Shown here piece by piece: positions 8,684 to 19,080 of a stretch of 64,000 nucleotides of DNA. How positions within the stretch are numbered: position 1 is the first letter of the stretch; each line of letters starts with the position of its first letter. This DNA comes from DATKFM01 sp963851215 (GTDB lineage: Bacteria; Pseudomonadota; Alphaproteobacteria; Dongiales; Dongiaceae), in assembly GCA_963851215.1 (NCBI GenBank), contig CAWKOG010000017.1:496001-560000 (forward strand). The letters run 5' to 3'. A model generated the notes under the pieces. The model saw only the letters and a list, made by a program, of their open reading frames with translations, did no database searches and was not told where the DNA came from. The translations under genes were made by a program, and so were the position numbers.

Positions 8684-9718
8684 ATGAATGACATGCGCGC
8701 GCTGGTGAAACGCAAGGCCGAGCCCGGCATCTGGATGGAGCGGGTGGCGCTGCCCAAGGCCGGCATGAACGAGGTGCTGATCAAGGTCGAGAAGACGGCG
8801 ATCTGCGGCACCGACCTGCATATCTATAAATGGGACGAGTGGTCGCAGCGCACGATCCAGCCGGGCCTGGTCATCGGCCATGAGTTCGTCGGGCGCATCG
8901 TCGAGCTGGGGCTGGGTGTGGATAACTACCAGGTCGGCGATCGCGTGTCCGCCGAAGGCCATCTTACCTGCGGCCAGTGCCGCAATTGCCGCGCCGGCCG
9001 GCGGCATCTCTGCACACACACGCGAGGCATCGGCGTCAATCGCGATGGCGCCTTCGCGGAGTACATCAGCGTGCCGGCGCAGAATCTGTGGCTGATCCCG
9101 CCGCAGATTCCGTCGGAGATCGCCGCGTTCTTCGATCCCTATGGCAACGCGGCCCATTGCGCGCTGTCCTTCGACGTGGTGGGCGAGGATGTGCTGATCA
9201 CCGGCGCCGGGCCGATCGGCATCATCGCCGCCGGCATCTGCCGCTATCTCGGCGCGCGGCATGTGGTGGTCACCGACGTGAACGATTACCGGCTGTCGCT
9301 GGCCCAGCGCATGGGCGCCACCCACATCGTGAATGTGCAGCGGGGCACGCTGACGGAGGCGATGAAGGCGCAGGATATCCGCGAAGGCTTCGATATCGGG
9401 CTGGAGATGTCGGGCAACCCGAAAGCCTTCAACGACATGCTGCACCACATGTATCACGGCGGCCGCGTGGCGCTCTTGGGCATCCTGCCGAAGGACACCC
9501 GCATCGACTGGGATCAAGTGATCTTCAAGGGCCTGCATATCAAAGGCATCTATGGCCGGGAGATGTTCGAGACCTGGTACAAGATGACCCAGATGGTGCT
9601 TGGCGGCCTCGACCTCCGGCCGGTGCTGACCCACGAGCTCGGCATCGACGAGTTCCAGAAGGGCTTCGACCTGATGGCGAGCGGCCAGTGCGGCAAGGTG
9701 GTCTTGAGCTGGAACTGA
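8684..9718 (+). CDS. tdh: L-threonine 3-dehydrogenase
   Basis: 344 aa zinc-dependent medium-chain dehydrogenase that oxidises L-threonine with NAD+ to 2-amino-3-ketobutyrate. Catalytic zinc ligands are Cys41 (ICGTDLHIYKW) and His66-Glu67 (GHEF). The structural zinc lobe has Cys96, Cys99, Cys102 and Cys110. The NAD-binding GAGPIG is at about 174-179. The ICGTDLHIYKWDEW and DPYGNAAHC segments separate Tdh from other alcohol dehydrogenases. The ATG at 8684 has GGAG at a good distance. The partner gene kbl is not in this window, so the product may be handled by a distant ligase or decarboxylate to aminoacetone. Confidence 0.93.
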   Translation: MNDMRALVKRKAEPGIWMERVALPKAGMNEVLIKVEKTAICGTDLHIYKWDEWSQRTIQPGLVIGHEFVGRIVELGLGVDNYQVGDRVSAEGHLTCGQCRNCRAGRRHLCTHTRGIGVNRDGAFAEYISVPAQNLWLIPPQIPSEIAAFFDPYGNAAHCALSFDVVGEDVLITGAGPIGIIAAGICRYLGARHVVVTDVNDYRLSLAQRMGATHIVNVQRGTLTEAMKAQDIREGFDIGLEMSGNPKAFNDMLHHMYHGGRVALLGILPKDTRIDWDQVIFKGLHIKGIYGREMFETWYKMTQMVLGGLDLRPVLTHELGIDEFQKGFDLMASGQCGKVVLSWN

Positions 9719-9759
9719 GGGCGGCGCGTGAGGCGTTCGTCAGCGGCTATTGTTATCCT

Positions 9760-12700
9760 TCAAGTCAGATCGAGATTTCCTTCGATGACCGCCTGATTGA
9801 CGCTGGTGAGCGTCACGTTCTGAAGCAGTGCGACGTCGGTGAAGGAGACGCCATTAGCCAAGCCATCGGCATCCACCAGCACGCGGGTGTCGCTACCGGA
9901 GGCGACGAACTGCACGAAGTCGGCCGGATTGTCCAAGGCCAGATCATAGCCGGTCAGCAATGACGAGACATTGAGCTTGTCGCCGCTGATGCCCACCTCG
10001 AAATCGGTGATCATCGTGGCATTGGTGATGACGCCGGTCAGCACGAAGCTGTCACGGCCGGTGCCGCCGCTGAACTGGTCGCTGCCCTCGCCGCCGACCA
10101 GCGTGTCATTGCCGAGGCCGCCGTTCAGCGTCGCATCGCCGCTGAAGTCGGTCAGGCGGTTGTTGAGCCCGTTGCCGGTGCCGCTGGCCGCGCCCGAAAC
10201 ATTGAGTTCGAGATTCTCCAGGTTTGCAGCCAGACTGACGCCGTTGACCGACGCGCGGACCGTGTCCAGCCCCTGACCAGCAAGCTCCACGATATTGTTA
10301 GCTTCGTTGACATCATCGACATCGTAGACATCGTCGCCAACGCCGCCGGCCATTTTGTCCGCGCCGCCATGACCGTTCAGCGTGTCGTTGCCGACGCCGC
10401 CGATCAGGCTGTCGATGGCGCTCCCGCCCAGCAGCAGATCGTTGCCGACGCCGCCATCGAGAGTGTCCGCCCCGTCGCCGCCGTCGAGCAAGTCGTTGCC
10501 GGCCACGCCGAACAGCTTGTTGTTGATGGCATTGCCTTCGACGAGATTGTCGAGCCCATTGCCGGTACCGGTGACGAGAAGCGCACCGGACAAAGTGAGC
10601 CGCTCCACATTGGCGGCCAGCAAATAGTTGTCGACAAAGGTGAAGACATGGTCGGCGACGCCGTTTCCGGCGCCGACCAATTCGATCACTTTGTCGGCGA
10701 GGCTATCGATCCTGTAGCTGTCATTGTCCTTGCCGCCCGTCATGGTATCGACGCCGGCGCCGCCATTGAGGGTATCGTCGCCGGCGTCGCCGATCAGGTT
10801 GTCCTTCCCGTCAAGCCCGCTGAGATTGTTGCCGACACCATTGCCGGTGAGGACGTTATCGAGAATGTTGCCGGTACCGTTCACGAATTTTTCTTCGAGA
10901 ATCAGATTCTCGATGCCTGCGGTATTCTTGCTCAGACTCAGATCGAAATCCGTAAAGGCGCGGATCGTGTCTTTGCCTTCACCGGAGTTCTCAACGATGG
11001 TGATCGCAATCGGTCCGACGAAATAAGTATCGTCCCCGAGGCCGCCCACCAGCGTGTCGGTGCCCGCGCCGCCAATCAGCGAGTCATTGCCAGCGCCGCC
11101 TGCGAGGCTGTCGCTTCCGCCGACACCGACAAGGGAATCGTTGCCCAGGCCACCGTCCAGCGTGTCATTGCCGTCATCGCCTACCAGCGTATCGTTGCCC
11201 GCGGCACCGGAAAGGCTGTCGTTGCCTATGTTGCTCTCGATCAGATTGTTCACTGCGTTGCCGCCGCCGATCGAGTTGCCTGTGCTAGTCAGCTTGAGGT
11301 TCTCGACGTTGTTGGCGAGGGCCGAGATGTTCACGGAGCTAAAGACGAAATCGACGCCCTGCCCTGCCGCCTCGAAGATGATGTCCTTGGCGTTGTCGAC
11401 GAGGTAACCGTCATTGCCGGCGCCGCCGGCCATGCTGTCGGCATCCTTGCCGCCATTGAGCGCATCGTCCCCGGCGCCGCCATCGATGGTGTCATTGCCA
11501 TCCGCGCCGACGAACTCGTCGTTGCCGCCGAGACCGACGAGCCAATTCGCAGCACTATTGCCGGTGAGCAGGTTGGCAGCGGCGTTGCCGGTGCCGTTCA
11601 ATGCACTGGCATCGAGCTCCAGCATTTCGAAATTCGCCGCCAGCACGAAATCGACCGAGGATTTCACGGTATCGATGTCCTTGCCTGCGAGCTCAATCAG
11701 TTTGTCGGTCTTGCTGTCCACGATATAGAAATCGTTGCCCTGGCCGCCGATCAGGGTATCGATGCCCGTCGCACCCTCCAGCGTATTGTCATCGCCATTG
11801 CCGGTGATGACATTGTTGAAGGCGTTGCCGGTCGCCTTGAAGGCGCCGCTGAGCAAGGTCAGGTTCTCGATTTCAGTGCCGCCGAGGTCGAAGTCGATGC
11901 TGCCGCGCACCGTGTCGGTGCCTTCCTTGGATTTCTCGGAGACGACATCGCCGGCATTGTCGACGTCGTAAGTGTCGTTGCCGATGCCACCGGCCATCTT
12001 GTCGGCACCCGCGCCGCCGATCAGCGTGTCATTGCCCGCGTTGCCACTCAGGGTATCGGCGCCGGCCGTGCCGGTGATCACGTTGTTGAGTCCGTTGCCG
12101 CCGCCCTCCATGTTCGTACCAGCCAGCGTCAGGTTCTCGAAATTATCGAACAGGGTGGTGATGGAGATTTCGCTTCCCAGGGTATCGATGCCCTGGTTCA
12201 AGAGCTCCGTGATCTTGTCGCCGCCGTCATAGTCGAGATAGGTGTCGTTGCCGGCGCCGCCGGCCATCGTGTCACTGCCTGTGCTGCCCCAGAGCGTGTC
12301 GTTGCCGACGGCGCCACTGAGATTGTCGTTTCCGGCCTCACCAAGCAGAGAGTCGTTGCCGTCGCCACCGATCAGGCTGTCATTGTCGGTATTGCCGCTG
12401 AGAGAGTCATTGCCGATGCCGCCGTCCAGCGTGTCATCGCCGAACTCGCCGGTCATGCTATCGTTGCCACCGAGGCCGAACATCTTGTTGTTGGTTCCAA
12501 CGAAGGAACTGTCGGTTATGCGGTTGCTTTCGGCGTTGCCGGTGCCGACGACGGCGCCCGCCAGGAGCCAAAGCGCCTCGACATTCGCACCGAGTTTGTA
12601 GTCGACTCGCGCCTGCACGACATCGACGTCCGTCCCGGCCGCTTCGACGACGATATCCTTGGCGTCTTCGACGAAATACTGGTCATGGCCCTTGCCACCG

Positions 12701-14589
12701 ATCAACGTATCTGCGCCGCCAAGGCCTTCGAGGATATTGTCAGCCGCATTGCCGGTAATGACGTTTGCAAGGTTATTGCCCTTGCCGCCGGAGGCGGCGA
12801 CTAGCAGAACGAGATTTTCGACCTCGGCACCCAGCGTATAGTTAGCGGCCAGGCTGCGGACCGTATCGATGCCTTCCTTGGATTTCTCATCGGTCAGATC
12901 GAACTCGTCGTCGACGTCATAAACATCGTTGCCAAGGCCGCCGATCGCCAGGTCGACGCCGGCGCCGCCTCCCAGCGTGTCATTGCCAAGTCCGCCGCTC
13001 AGCGTGTCGTTCAGACTGTCGCCGGTTATGTCGTTATTGAGCTTGTTGCCTGTCCCCAAAGTCGCGCTGCCCTGCAGCGACAGGTTTTCCACATTGTCGG
13101 CGAGCGCCGTGATGTCGACAGAGCTGAAGATAAGCTCGATGCCCTGCCCCGCGCCCTCGACGATTTTGTCAGCCAGATCATCGACGGCATAGAGATCATT
13201 GCCGGCGCCGCCGGCCATGGTGTCCTTGCCGAGATTGCCAAAGAGCGTGTCATTGCCGGCGCCGCCGGCCAGATTGTCACCGTCGATGCCGCCATCGAGC
13301 GAGTCATTGCCGGCGCCGCCATCGAGGGTGTCATTGCCGATGTTGCCGGCCAGTACGTCGTTGCCGGCGAGGCCGAACAGCTTGTTGCCGACATTCAGTC
13401 CGCTGCCGTCGGAGATATTGTTGTTTCCGGCGTTGCCGGAGCCGGTCACCGCGGCCGCCGATGTCAGCTGGAGGTTCTCCAGATTCGCGGCGAGCGCGAA
13501 GCTGACGGACGACTTGACGAGGTCGAGCCCCTGGCCGGCGAATTCGGCCACTTCATCACCGGCATCGTCGACGATGTAGGTATCATCGCCGATGCCGCCG
13601 GCCAGCCCGTCCTGGCCGCCGCCGCCATCCAGAGTATTGTTGCCCGCATTGCCGATAATGACATTGTTGCCGCCGTCGCCGGTGCCGGAGGTGGCGCCGG
13701 TCAGCAGGATCAGGTTCTCGACGCCCTGAGTGCTGGGAAGTCCGAGTTGCAGATCGATCCAGCTCAGGATCGTGTCGTCGCCGCCGCCTGTGTCATTTAC
13801 GGAGTCGGCGAGGCTGTCGACTTCATAGGCGTCGTCGCCCGCGCCACCGTCCAACGAGTCGCCGCCCTTGCCGCCGATCAGAAAGTCGTCGCCGGCTCCG
13901 CCCGATAGCGTATCGTTGTTGAAGTCGCCGGTAATCTCATTGTCGAGGGCGTTGCCGATTCCGCTCGATGCGGCGCCAGACAGCTCCAGATTCTCGATGT
14001 TGGCGCCCTTGGCCGTGAGATCGAAATCGACGTCGGACCTGACGGTATCGATGCCCTGGCCGGCCAGCTCGACCAGCGTGTTGTTGCCGTCGATCAGCGA
14101 ATAGATATCGTTGCCCTTGCCGCCGGTCAGCGTGTCCGCGCCGGCGCCATCGCCGAGAAAATCGTTGCCGGCGCCGCCGCTCAACTTGTCATCGCCGGTA
14201 TCGCCGACAAGAAAATCGGCCAGCGCCGAACCGGTCATCGTGTCGTTGCCGCCGAACATGGCGGTGAAGAAGCCGGCGGTGTCGCTCGTGTCGAGCAGGG
14301 TCAGGAAGGTCGCGACCGAAAGATTGACTACCCCGCTGACCGTGAATTGGTTTGAGAATATCGGGTCGCTGTCGACGTAACGCCAGCCGGTGATCATGCC
14401 GCTGGACAGGTGGCCATCGGGGCCATAGGCAAAGTTGCCGCTGAATTCCACCACCACCGTGCCAATGGTGACGCGGTACAGCGTGGCCGTCGCCGCTGTG
14501 ACCGTGCCCGCGGTCAAGCTCTGCAGGCCGAAGAAACTGAACAGGGTGATCAGGCTTGCCGGCCTGGCGCCGGCTACGAGCGTTGACAT
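9760..14589 (-). CDS. Giant RTX-type calcium-binding repeat protein (type I secretion substrate)
   Basis: 1609 aa, acidic and Gly/Asp/Asn-rich. After an N-terminal region of about 115 residues come RTX nonapeptides (GGxGxDxLx, for example GGAGNDFLGDGAGADTL) alternating with a conserved ENLxL spacer ending GTGNxxxN; I count 13 spacer units. The C-terminal 100 residues are repeat-free (ITDFEVGISGDKLNVSSLL, then a beta-rich tail ending NLDLT), the usual form of an uncleaved C-terminal type I secretion signal. GGGAGGAG precedes the ATG. No ABC, membrane-fusion or TolC gene is in the window, so the exporter must be elsewhere. Calcium binding follows from the repeats. Whether it is an adhesin, S-layer-like protein or biofilm protein is open; no enzyme domain is visible. 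The frame is intact over 4.8 kb. Confidence 0.85.
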   Translation of the reverse strand: MSTLVAGARPASLITLFSFFGLQSLTAGTVTAATATLYRVTIGTVVVEFSGNFAYGPDGHLSSGMITGWRYVDSDPIFSNQFTVSGVVNLSVATFLTLLDTSDTAGFFTAMFGGNDTMTGSALADFLVGDTGDDKLSGGAGNDFLGDGAGADTLTGGKGNDIYSLIDGNNTLVELAGQGIDTVRSDVDFDLTAKGANIENLELSGAASSGIGNALDNEITGDFNNDTLSGGAGDDFLIGGKGGDSLDGGAGDDAYEVDSLADSVNDTGGGDDTILSWIDLQLGLPSTQGVENLILLTGATSGTGDGGNNVIIGNAGNNTLDGGGGQDGLAGGIGDDTYIVDDAGDEVAEFAGQGLDLVKSSVSFALAANLENLQLTSAAAVTGSGNAGNNNISDGSGLNVGNKLFGLAGNDVLAGNIGNDTLDGGAGNDSLDGGIDGDNLAGGAGNDTLFGNLGKDTMAGGAGNDLYAVDDLADKIVEGAGQGIELIFSSVDITALADNVENLSLQGSATLGTGNKLNNDITGDSLNDTLSGGLGNDTLGGGAGVDLAIGGLGNDVYDVDDEFDLTDEKSKEGIDTVRSLAANYTLGAEVENLVLLVAASGGKGNNLANVITGNAADNILEGLGGADTLIGGKGHDQYFVEDAKDIVVEAAGTDVDVVQARVDYKLGANVEALWLLAGAVVGTGNAESNRITDSSFVGTNNKMFGLGGNDSMTGEFGDDTLDGGIGNDSLSGNTDNDSLIGGDGNDSLLGEAGNDNLSGAVGNDTLWGSTGSDTMAGGAGNDTYLDYDGGDKITELLNQGIDTLGSEISITTLFDNFENLTLAGTNMEGGGNGLNNVITGTAGADTLSGNAGNDTLIGGAGADKMAGGIGNDTYDVDNAGDVVSEKSKEGTDTVRGSIDFDLGGTEIENLTLLSGAFKATGNAFNNVITGNGDDNTLEGATGIDTLIGGQGNDFYIVDSKTDKLIELAGKDIDTVKSSVDFVLAANFEMLELDASALNGTGNAAANLLTGNSAANWLVGLGGNDEFVGADGNDTIDGGAGDDALNGGKDADSMAGGAGNDGYLVDNAKDIIFEAAGQGVDFVFSSVNISALANNVENLKLTSTGNSIGGGNAVNNLIESNIGNDSLSGAAGNDTLVGDDGNDTLDGGLGNDSLVGVGGSDSLAGGAGNDSLIGGAGTDTLVGGLGDDTYFVGPIAITIVENSGEGKDTIRAFTDFDLSLSKNTAGIENLILEEKFVNGTGNILDNVLTGNGVGNNLSGLDGKDNLIGDAGDDTLNGGAGVDTMTGGKDNDSYRIDSLADKVIELVGAGNGVADHVFTFVDNYLLAANVERLTLSGALLVTGTGNGLDNLVEGNAINNKLFGVAGNDLLDGGDGADTLDGGVGNDLLLGGSAIDSLIGGVGNDTLNGHGGADKMAGGVGDDVYDVDDVNEANNIVELAGQGLDTVRASVNGVSLAANLENLELNVSGAASGTGNGLNNRLTDFSGDATLNGGLGNDTLVGGEGSDQFSGGTGRDSFVLTGVITNATMITDFEVGISGDKLNVSSLLTGYDLALDNPADFVQFVASGSDTRVLVDADGLANGVSFTDVALLQNVTLTSVNQAVIEGNLDLT

Positions 14590-15104
14590 TCAACTCCTCC
14601 CACCGCGCCAGCGCCCGGACGAGCCCTTGGCTATTATTCCCAGTTAAACATGGTTTGGTTGACGGCAGGGTGATGGAAGTCACCGGCGCTGTCAAAAACA
14701 ACCCATAGTTAAGCGCCCGCCGCTCCGTTGCCCGGATGGCGCTCCGCTCCCGCTATCCAAGCCAATGATTTGATCCCCCTGGAAACTCAGGGCGGTGGAG
14801 ATTCATGATGCGACGGGAGATTCAGAATCACGAATTCCGCGGCGGTCGAAGACGGGCGGGATCGGTGGCGGGCCCACCTGCGAAACCATGTCTCTCAACC
14901 ATAGATATGCCCTCTTAACCTAGTAATCACTGCCGGCTCTGCTATAGTGGAAAAAGAACATTTTCAACCACCTGACAGAATATTCTCCCAATAGAGGCCG
15001 GTACGGCCCACTTTCGCACCCCGAGGGGTGCGTTTTCATAACGGGATTCCTGCCACGGCCGGGCCGCCGGTACGCGGCAATCCAACAGATGGAGACGAGC
15101 CAGC
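14590..15104. other. Divergent intergenic region between two RTX genes
   Basis: 515 bases without a convincing gene. It must hold the promoters of both RTX genes. It is more AT-rich than its surroundings between about 14880 and 15000. I see a 9-bp direct repeat (GGAGATTCA) around 14793-14825 and a terminator-like hairpin at 15015-15036. No promoter could be assigned with confidence. Confidence 0.6.
15015..15036 (+). terminator. Terminator-like hairpin in the leader of the second RTX gene
   Basis: A perfect 8-bp stem (CGCACCCC / GGGGTGCG) around GA is followed by four T residues. It lies 69 bases upstream of the ATG at 15105 and on the same strand. It could be an attenuator of the RTX gene, or the end of an unseen small transcript. 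Confidence 0.55.
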
Positions 15105-18100
15105 ATGGCCAAGTTCCCGGGTAGCGCCTTTCCCGACAATCTGGACGGCGGCGCCGAAAACGACATCATCACTGGCCTGGCCGGCGACGATACGCTGCGG
15201 GGCCTCGGCGGCGCCGACACCATCAATGGCGGCACCGGCAAGGACAAGATGGAAGGCGGCATCGGCAACGATGTATTTTTCGTCGACGATGCCGGCGACA
15301 GCGTGGTCGAGGCGATCAGCGAGGGTGACGACGAGATCCGCACCGCACTGTCGACCTTCACCGCGGTCGCCAATGTGGAGCGCTATGTCTTCACTGGCGC
15401 CAACTCGGCGACATTCCTCGGCGACGATGCCGTCAATCATGTCACAGGCACGGCCTTCAATGACAGCCTCGAGGGTGCGAAGGGCGATGACACGCTGCTG
15501 GGCGGCGGCGGCAACGATCTGTTGACCGGGTTCGTGGAGTCGCCGGGCGCGGAACTCGACGGCGCCAACAGCCTGGATGGCGGCGCCGGCAATGACACGC
15601 TGATCGAAGGCGGTTCCAGCGACAGCACGCTGCAAGGCGGGGGCGGCAACGATCTTCTTGACGCGAAGGATACTGCCGGCGACACCACCCTCGACGGCGG
15701 CAGCGGCGCCGACACCATGCTCGGCGGCAACAGCAACGACTTGTTTGTCGTGGACAATGCCAAGGACATCATCGACGACCAGGATTTCAGCGGCGATGAC
15801 ACGGTGCAGTCCAGCATCAGCTTCAACCTGACCGACAACGGCACCACTGTCCTCGGCGATATCGAGTACCTGACTCTGCTGGGTGCGTTGAACCTGGCCG
15901 GCACCGGCAACTTCCAGGCCAACATCATCACGGGCAATCTCGGCGCCAACAGCCTGTCCGGCGGCAATGGCGATGACACGCTGCGGGGCGACAAGGGCAA
16001 TGACACGCTCGATGGCGGCGACGATTCGGACGAGATGGAAGGCGGCGCCGGCAATGATCTCTATATTGTCGACGAAGCGGGCGACACCGTATTCGAGGAC
16101 AAGAATGGCGGCCTCGATACGGTCAAGAGCGTGGGCACTTTTGATCTAAGCGCCGCCGGCGAGACCGAGAACCTGACGCTCACGGGAGCGGGCGCGATCG
16201 ACGCCTTCGGCAATGACCTGAAAAACGTTCTCATCGGCGCCGACGGCCAGAACATCCTGAATGGCGGCCTTGGCGCCGATACGATGAGCGGCGGCAAATC
16301 GAACGACGCTTACACGGTCGACATTACCGGCGACAAGACCATCGAGGCTGCGGGCGGCGGCGATGGCGACAGCGTCTCGTTATTAGGCGCGTTCAACTAT
16401 ACGCTCGCGGGCAATGTCGAGCATCTCACGATCCAGGCGGCCGCCGGCGCCGTGAACGGCACGGGCAACGGCCTGGACAACAAGATCACCGGCAACGCGT
16501 TCAATAATGCGCTCTTCGGCCTCGCCGGATTGGACTCGCTCAGCGGCGGCGACGGCAATGACAGCCTCGATGGCGGAGCGGGCACGGATTCCATTATCGG
16601 CGGGAATGGCGACGATCTCTATGTCATCGATACGCTCGCCGATATCGTGCAGGAAGCTGGCGCCGACCTGCATGACCAGATCCGGACCGCCCTGCAACTG
16701 ACAACGGCCAACGACTTTGCGGGCATCGAGGATTTCACTTTCATCGGCGGCAAGGGCGTCAATTTCGATGCCAATGCCCTTAACAACAAGCTGATCGGCA
16801 CGGCGGTCAACGACATCTTCAACGGCGCAAGCGGCGACGACTGGCTCGACGGCGGCAAGGGCGCCGACTGGCTGGCCGGCGGCAAGGGGCTCGATGTCTA
16901 TGCGGTGGACAACGCCAAGGACCTTGTCGACGAAGAGTTCGGCAGCCCCGGCGAGATCGACCTGGTGCGCAGCTCGATTTCTTTCAGCCTGGAGCAGAGC
17001 ATGCAGGTGAAGGGCGATGTCGAGCAGCTGGAACTGCTGGGCAAGGCCAACATCAACGGCATCGGGAATGCGCTGGACAACAAGCTGACCGGCAATGACG
17101 GCAGCAACAAGCTGACCGGCGCCGGCGGTGCGGACACGCTGTCCGGCGGCAAGGGCAACGACACGCTGCTGGGCGGCGATGCCAACGACGTCATGGATCG
17201 CCGGCGACGGCAACAACTCGCTGGATGGCGGCGCGGGCGCCGACGACATGACCGGCGGCGCCGGCAACGATGTCTTCGTCGTGAACGACGTTGGCGACAT
17301 CGTCGATGAAAATGCCGATGAAGGCATCGACAGCATCTTCAGCTCGATCGACTACGACCTCTCAGTAGCCGCAACGAATGTGGAGAACGTCACGCTGGTC
17401 GAGGGCGCGGGAAACATTACGGTCTTCGGCAACGGCCAGAAGAACAGGCTCACCGGCAACAGCGGCGACAACATCATCGACGGCGACCGCGACAGCGGCG
17501 ACACCTTGATCGGCGGCGGCGGCGACGATCTCTATGGCGTCGACGAAGGCGACATTGTCATCGAGAGCCTGGCCGGCAAGGCCGGCGGCACCGACGAAGT
17601 GCGTCTGATCAGCAGCGGCAGCTTCTCACTAGGCACCAATCTAGAAAATCTGACGATCAACAATGCCGCGGGCGACGCCAACGGCACCGGCAATGCACTT
17701 GATAACGTCATCACCGGCAATGAATTCGCCAATCTGCTGGACGGCAAGGCCGGCGCGGACACGATGAATGGCGGCGACGGCGACGATATTTATGTCATCG
17801 ACAATGCCGGTGACGTTGTGTCGGAAGACGGGGGCGCTGGTATCGATGGCGTCAGAAGCAGCTTCAAGATCGGCCTGATCGACGGAATCGAGAACTACAC
17901 ATTCACCGGCGGCAAGGCGGTCTCCTTCACCGGCTCTCTGGACGCCAACTGGATCACCGGCACGAACTTCAATGACACTCTGTTGGGTGACAACGGCGCT
18001 AGCGGCGGCGCCGACACCATCGATGGCGGCAAGGGCGCCGACCTGATGGGCGGTGACGATGGCGCCGATACGTATTTCGTCGACAACGCCAAGGACGTGA

Positions 18101-19080
18101 TTGACGAGACGGCCCCGCTGACCATCGGCCTTAACACAGTCAAGAGCACCATCAGCTACAACCTGACAGAAAACGGCACCACTGTCAGAGGATTGCTTTC
18201 GAAAATCTGGAGCTTATCGGCATTGCTGCCATCAACGGCACCGGCAATGACAGCATCAATGTAATCATCGGCAACAACGCCGCGAACAAGATTTCCGGCG
18301 GTGGCAGCGACGACACCCTGACCGGCAATGGCGGCAATGACACGATCAATGGCGGCGCCGGCGCCGACAGCATGGCGGGCGGCGCGGGGAACGACAGCTT
18401 CGTCGTGGACAACGCCGGCGACGTAGTGACGGAAGACGCTGACAGCGGCATCGACACCATCTCCAGCTCGATCGATTTCGACCTGCTCACCGCCGACAAT
18501 GTGGAGAACCTGACGCTGACCGGCACGGCGGTGATCGGCTCCGGCAATGCCCTCGACAATAAGATCACCGGCAACAGCCTGGCCAACCTGCTCTCCGACT
18601 CCGTTACCCTGGGCAACGACACGATCGACGGCGGCGCGGGCAACGATACGATCCAGGGCGGCTTCGGCAATGACAGCCTGCTGGGCGGTCTCGGCAGCGA
18701 CGAACTCTCCGGGGGCGGCGATGCCGACAAGATCAATGGCGGCAGCGGCAACGACACGGTCTCTGGCGGCGGCGGCGACGACACGATCTCGGCTTCCAGC
18801 GGCAACGACGCGATCGTCTACGGGCTCGGCGACGGGCGCGACCTCATCACCGGTTTCGACGGCACTGCCGCCGGCGGCCAGGATACCCTCAATCTCGACA
18901 CGCTATTTGATGTGCTCGGCTTCGCCGACCGGACGGCGCGCGTCCAGATCATCGACAAAGGCTCGACGGTCGAGGTTCGAAGTCAATGGCGATGGCAACG
19001 CGGACTTCGAACTGGTGGTGGCGACCATCCAGACGGCCGCTGCCGTCACGGTCGGCCAAGACGTGCTGGTGGGAAACTAG
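15105..19080 (+). CDS. Second large RTX-type repeat protein (frame interrupted three times)
   Basis: About 1324 aa once three frame changes are bridged. The same architecture as the divergent neighbour: RTX nonapeptides (GGAGNDTL-type) with VENLTL spacers; I count 11 units. Breaks: +1 near 17199 (one extra C restores VMDAGDGNNSLDGG), a loss of one or four bases near 18190 (then FENLELIGIAAINGTGN), and +1 at TT 18976-18977 (then EVNGDGNADFELV). The C-terminus (GLGDGRDLITGFDGT ... VGQDVLVGN) is a type I secretion-type end domain. Its TAG stop overlaps the TAG of the opposite-strand kinase gene inside one CTAG. Probably a paralogue of the first RTX protein. Confidence 0.82.

Noticed and set aside
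10369..12804. 811-residue open frame on the plus strand inside the first RTX gene
   Set aside because: It is a shadow of the Gly/Asp repeat codons on the other strand. It shows no start site, no family motif, and only the RTX period.
9970..19000. CRISPR-like or tandem DNA repeats
   Set aside because: The regular pattern is the RTX protein repeat. There are no identical direct repeats with spacers.
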